Shown here piece by piece: positions 55,533 through 58,303 of a stretch of DNA of 58,303 nucleotides. The DNA comes from a virus, in IMG/VR virus record IMGVR_UViG_3300003324_000049, positions 1 to 58,303 of that record; one strand, 5' to 3'. The notes below the pieces were generated by a model. It was not told the origin of the DNA, searched no databases, and saw nothing but the letters and a program-made list of their open reading frames with translations. Made by a program: the position numbers and the translations under genes. Positions within the stretch are counted from its first letter, which is position 1; each line of letters begins with the position of its first letter.

Positions 55533-58303
55533 ATACTACTGCTACGAGATTTCCGTCATCGACAAGAGCCTCAAAATCTCCGAACTCGGAGATGGTCTCT
55601 ACAGCTGCATCGACAAGATTCTTGAAGTACGATTCATCAATATCGTTCTCCTTACCAAGCGTCTTCACATAGTCAGCTTCCAGCCAGTGATAACCCTTGC
55701 TTCCCGTTGCGGCATCGTACTTACCGTCCTTCTCACGAAGGAGCAGAGCACCGCCATGACCATCTTTGATCGGGCAGAACAATCCGCCCTTACCGATGAA
55801 CTTCAAGTTACGTTCACCAGTATCATTGACCATCATTTCGCTGTCGCTAGAGAAGTCCAAGTACAGAGCCGTCTTAACATGCTTCTCTTCACACTTGTCC
55901 CTGAACTCAATCGGCTCTTTGCTGAAGAGAGTCTTGTAGACGTAAGGATGTTGGAATTGAGTACCAACGGCATCCCACTTTCCAATATCCTTTTCCTTAG
56001 CCGCCCAACCGATCTTGCCGATATATACAGCCTTGTTTACCAGAGCAAACTTGCTGAAGGTTTTCTCGTGCTCGAAGTTGTAGCCATACTTCTTACCAAA
56101 CTCCATAACCTTCTGAATAACCTCTGGAGTAGCTCCAGGGATTTTGATCGAGTCGGTCTTGATGTGGACCACATCATACCCTAGAGAGTTGACGTACTCC
56201 TTCAGGTCGATCATAAACAGAGCGCCACGCTTTGCCACGATATTATCGACGTTACGAGGGTCCTTGAATGGGTTCTGGAACTTCGCCGAAGTCATACCGT
56301 AAACGATGTTGACTGTAATCTTCAGAGCGTTGGAAAGAGCTTCTGCATCGTCCTTGTTCTTCAGATACGGAACCAGTTTTCCATCCAGCATCTTAGAAGC
56401 CGCTTCATAGTCCTTATTCTTGATTGCCACACGAGCATCCAACAGAGCCTTAAACTTCGGCGTGTATGGACCAAAGTGGTTCATGTTGATCAGACTGTTC
56501 GGATGCATTGAGGTTACGTCAAGAAGTACGACATCTTCGTAGATACCAGGATCGGCATCGACAAAACCTCCTTCGCCAACTTCAACACCTTTATAGGTAC
56601 TCTTCCCGAAGCTGTATTTATACCCAGGGAACATTTCCGAGAGATTTACGTATTCGAACTTCTCCCAAGGACGACGATCATCACCGAAGATGATTCGTGC
56701 AGTATGACGCTGAGTGGTGTCGTTAACTGACAACCCACTCAGATCCGATAGAATCTGACGAGCCATAAAGTCCTGAATACGTGATTCGAAGACCTGTTCG
56801 GTGGTGATAACGTCATTGACGCAGTATTCTTCAACCTGATCCCAAAGCTCTTCCGGAACTGGCTGATCCCAAGGGAGGCCAAGCTCCTTATGAACCAAAC
56901 CAAGTTCGATCTGGAACTTCTTCAGGCTCTGCTTCTTGGTCGAGAAGTCAAGGATATCCGCATAGGAGATGTTGTATGCCTCGCCGAAATATGCATTCGG
57001 ATCACCACTAACGAGACGCTTACTGACTTGGTAGATCTCTGGAAGCTTGAATCCCATGTAGGCAGCCCAGAGAATATGATTGTCGTACTTCCGGTTATAG
57101 AACCCAACAAGCTTAAGCTTTAGCAGCTGCGCTACCTGCATGGGCGTTGGGTTGATCATCCGAATCACAATGTCACTGCCACGTTTCTTGTAGCAGATCA
57201 TGAAGAGATTCGGGAAGACTTCCACGTCATAGAAGTAGATCTCGTCGTCAGCCGGAGCCTCATGCTCGATGAGTGCCGAAGGAGTCACTTCAACATCATT
57301 CTCCGGACGATCTGCCGATTTGAACTTCATCTCCTTGACAAGCTTGATGCAGACGAGAGGCTGATTGGTACTTCTTGCCGCAAACTGCAGAACTACCTGC
57401 TTCAGATCACTCACGTCATATGAGAGACCTGATGCATAGGATTCGTCAAGGATTTTCTTGATGAAATCGATACTGGGTTTGGTCCCAGTATGAATCTGCT
57501 TACGAAGATTCCGATCAATCAAGTTGCGAATTGTTCGTTCGCTCTTGACTACTTCGGTGTTGATCACTTTCTTCTCCTTCAGGGGAAGACCAGATGAGAT
57601 GACCGCAACTGGGATGTTGTTACATTTGAGTAAACGCCTTCGTAGGGAACTATCCCCCGTGAAGACCTTAACCTCGATCCCATCATCATAAACGCGACTG
57701 AGCTCGGAAACATCCCCATCGTAGATATAATGGAGATGCACTCCAGCCCCACTCTTGCTGTACTCAGCGTAAGTACTGGGCCATGAGCTAGCAGCTTCGA
57801 GATTTCGCTCTGCTGACTTTGCGCCATTCGCATCCTTCAGATCGAAGTCGATCACAATGTGGTTGGCCGGAGGCTTCACATAGTGCAACTTAGTTGTGTC
57901 AATCTCATCCAATTTTGTTGTTACATCCGACCATTTCTTGAGGGGCGTCTCATTGACAGTCGTGTATTGGGCAGGTTGTTCTGAGTACAGATCATCAAGA
58001 ATCGATTCTGTCTCATCCATGACGAGTGAGAACGTCTTCTCATCCTTCTTGGTTGGTGCTTTATATTTCTCGGCGGTGAAGCCCGAGTACCATGAACGGA
58101 CTCGGACATCATTCACCATTGCACGTTCTTCGAAGTTCTTGAAGTAGTTGCTCAATTCTTCTCGAAGCTTCATCCGGTTCATTGCGTAGTCGAAGCCAGA
58201 TTCAGCGGTCCATGTCTTATACATATCGTAAGCCTGCTGGAGGGTCACTCCATCCTGCTCTTTGAAAATGTCGTAATGGGCTTCGATGAAGTTGAAGAAC
58301 ACA
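55531..58303 (-). CDS. primase and family B DNA polymerase part of the helicase-primase-polymerase polypeptide (5' end lies at window start)
   Basis: 923 residues here, continuing the helicase part (1-1077) in frame. AEP-type primase signs: VIDFDLKD, SKSGAGVHLHYIY and IEVKVF (full-length about 501-564). Family B exonuclease: YDVEVFPN (about 709), FYNRKYDNH, YCVNDVIT. Polymerase motif A LLDVTSMHPNS (about 944), motif B KITVNIVYG (about 1012), motif C KTDS (about 1066; the usual DTDS with the first Asp replaced by Lys). Ends just before a terminator. It combines unwinding, priming and synthesis in one chain. Confidence 0.9.
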   Translation of the reverse strand, partial: VFFNFIEAHYDIFKEQDGVTLQQAYDMYKTWTAESGFDYAMNRMKLREELSNYFKNFEERAMVNDVRVRSWYSGFTAEKYKAPTKKDEKTFSLVMDETESILDDLYSEQPAQYTTVNETPLKKWSDVTTKLDEIDTTKLHYVKPPANHIVIDFDLKDANGAKSAERNLEAASSWPSTYAEYSKSGAGVHLHYIYDGDVSELSRVYDDGIEVKVFTGDSSLRRRLLKCNNIPVAVISSGLPLKEKKVINTEVVKSERTIRNLIDRNLRKQIHTGTKPSIDFIKKILDESYASGLSYDVSDLKQVVLQFAARSTNQPLVCIKLVKEMKFKSADRPENDVEVTPSALIEHEAPADDEIYFYDVEVFPNLFMICYKKRGSDIVIRMINPTPMQVAQLLKLKLVGFYNRKYDNHILWAAYMGFKLPEIYQVSKRLVSGDPNAYFGEAYNISYADILDFSTKKQSLKKFQIELGLVHKELGLPWDQPVPEELWDQVEEYCVNDVITTEQVFESRIQDFMARQILSDLSGLSVNDTTQRHTARIIFGDDRRPWEKFEYVNLSEMFPGYKYSFGKSTYKGVEVGEGGFVDADPGIYEDVVLLDVTSMHPNSLINMNHFGPYTPKFKALLDARVAIKNKDYEAASKMLDGKLVPYLKNKDDAEALSNALKITVNIVYGMTSAKFQNPFKDPRNVDNIVAKRGALFMIDLKEYVNSLGYDVVHIKTDSIKIPGATPEVIQKVMEFGKKYGYNFEHEKTFSKFALVNKAVYIGKIGWAAKEKDIGKWDAVGTQFQHPYVYKTLFSKEPIEFRDKCEEKHVKTALYLDFSSDSEMMVNDTGERNLKFIGKGGLFCPIKDGHGGALLLREKDGKYDAATGSKGYHWLEADYVKTLGKENDIDESYFKNLVDAAVETISEFGDFEALVDDGNLVAVV
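58279..58303. other. 25-base terminal repeat identical to bases 1-25
   Basis: Identical sequence at both ends in direct orientation, and the reading frame of the large replication gene continues through it. It is the closure overlap of a circular or circularly permuted molecule; real genome length about 58,278 bp. Confidence 0.9.

Noticed and set aside
58279-58303. 25-base end repeat as a cohesive end or terminal redundancy
   Set aside because: It lies inside a coding sequence and has the length expected from an assembly overlap.
1-58303. Integrase, repressor or other lysogeny genes
   Set aside because: None recognised; the small HTH genes at 44.6-45.2 kb lack recombinase or divergent-switch context.

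Overview
The window is the complete genome of a tailed double-stranded DNA phage with a long tail (siphovirus type). The last 25 bases repeat the first 25, so the sequence closes into a circle of about 58,278 bp. The largest replication gene crosses that junction in frame. Every gene I can support lies on the minus strand. The tail gene set (a ReqiPepy6 Gp37-like protein, an Mtd-N type fibre module, an r1t-like holin and a CHAP/NlpC-like lysin) suggests a Gram-positive, probably actinobacterial, host of moderate GC content. I found no integrase, excisionase or recognisable lysogeny repressor, so a virulent lifestyle is likely. I found no tRNA genes.

Reading in the direction of transcription (high to low coordinates), and starting at the circle junction: a replication and nucleic-acid block (about 49-58 kb plus 1-1077) encodes one giant polypeptide that joins an SF3 helicase, an AEP-type primase and a family B DNA polymerase, then a likely ssDNA-binding protein, an SF2 helicase and many short coupled genes. 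A block of small genes at 44.6-49.3 kb holds repeated NUMOD4-like domains. Next comes an AT-rich, iteron-like non-coding region (44.2-44.6 kb), then two nucleases and a 915-residue protein with the DFDGD signature of two-barrel RNA polymerases (40.5-44.1 kb).

After a 640-base non-coding control region (39.3-39.9 kb), the late genes run leftward. They are a small secreted protein, a terminase small subunit candidate, HNH nuclease, lysin, small membrane protein, head-tail adaptor, large terminase, portal, a fused protease-scaffold-capsid gene, connectors, two paralogous tail tube proteins around a tail chaperone, fibre genes, tape measure, distal tail proteins, and a second lysis/membrane set (13.9-15.1 kb).

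From 13.9 down to 8.1 kb the organisation changes. Seventeen very small genes, many with one membrane segment, each sit behind a near-identical compact element: terminator hairpin, then promoter, then ribosome binding site. The same promoter also precedes three short structured RNAs. From 8.1 to 1.1 kb follows a membrane-rich module of unknown function that leads back to the replication gene. The most notable features are the single-chain replisome, the internally started capsid gene, the repeated terminator-promoter cassette, the phage RNA polymerase-like protein that shares an N-terminal peptide motif with two head-region proteins, and the iteron-like region.
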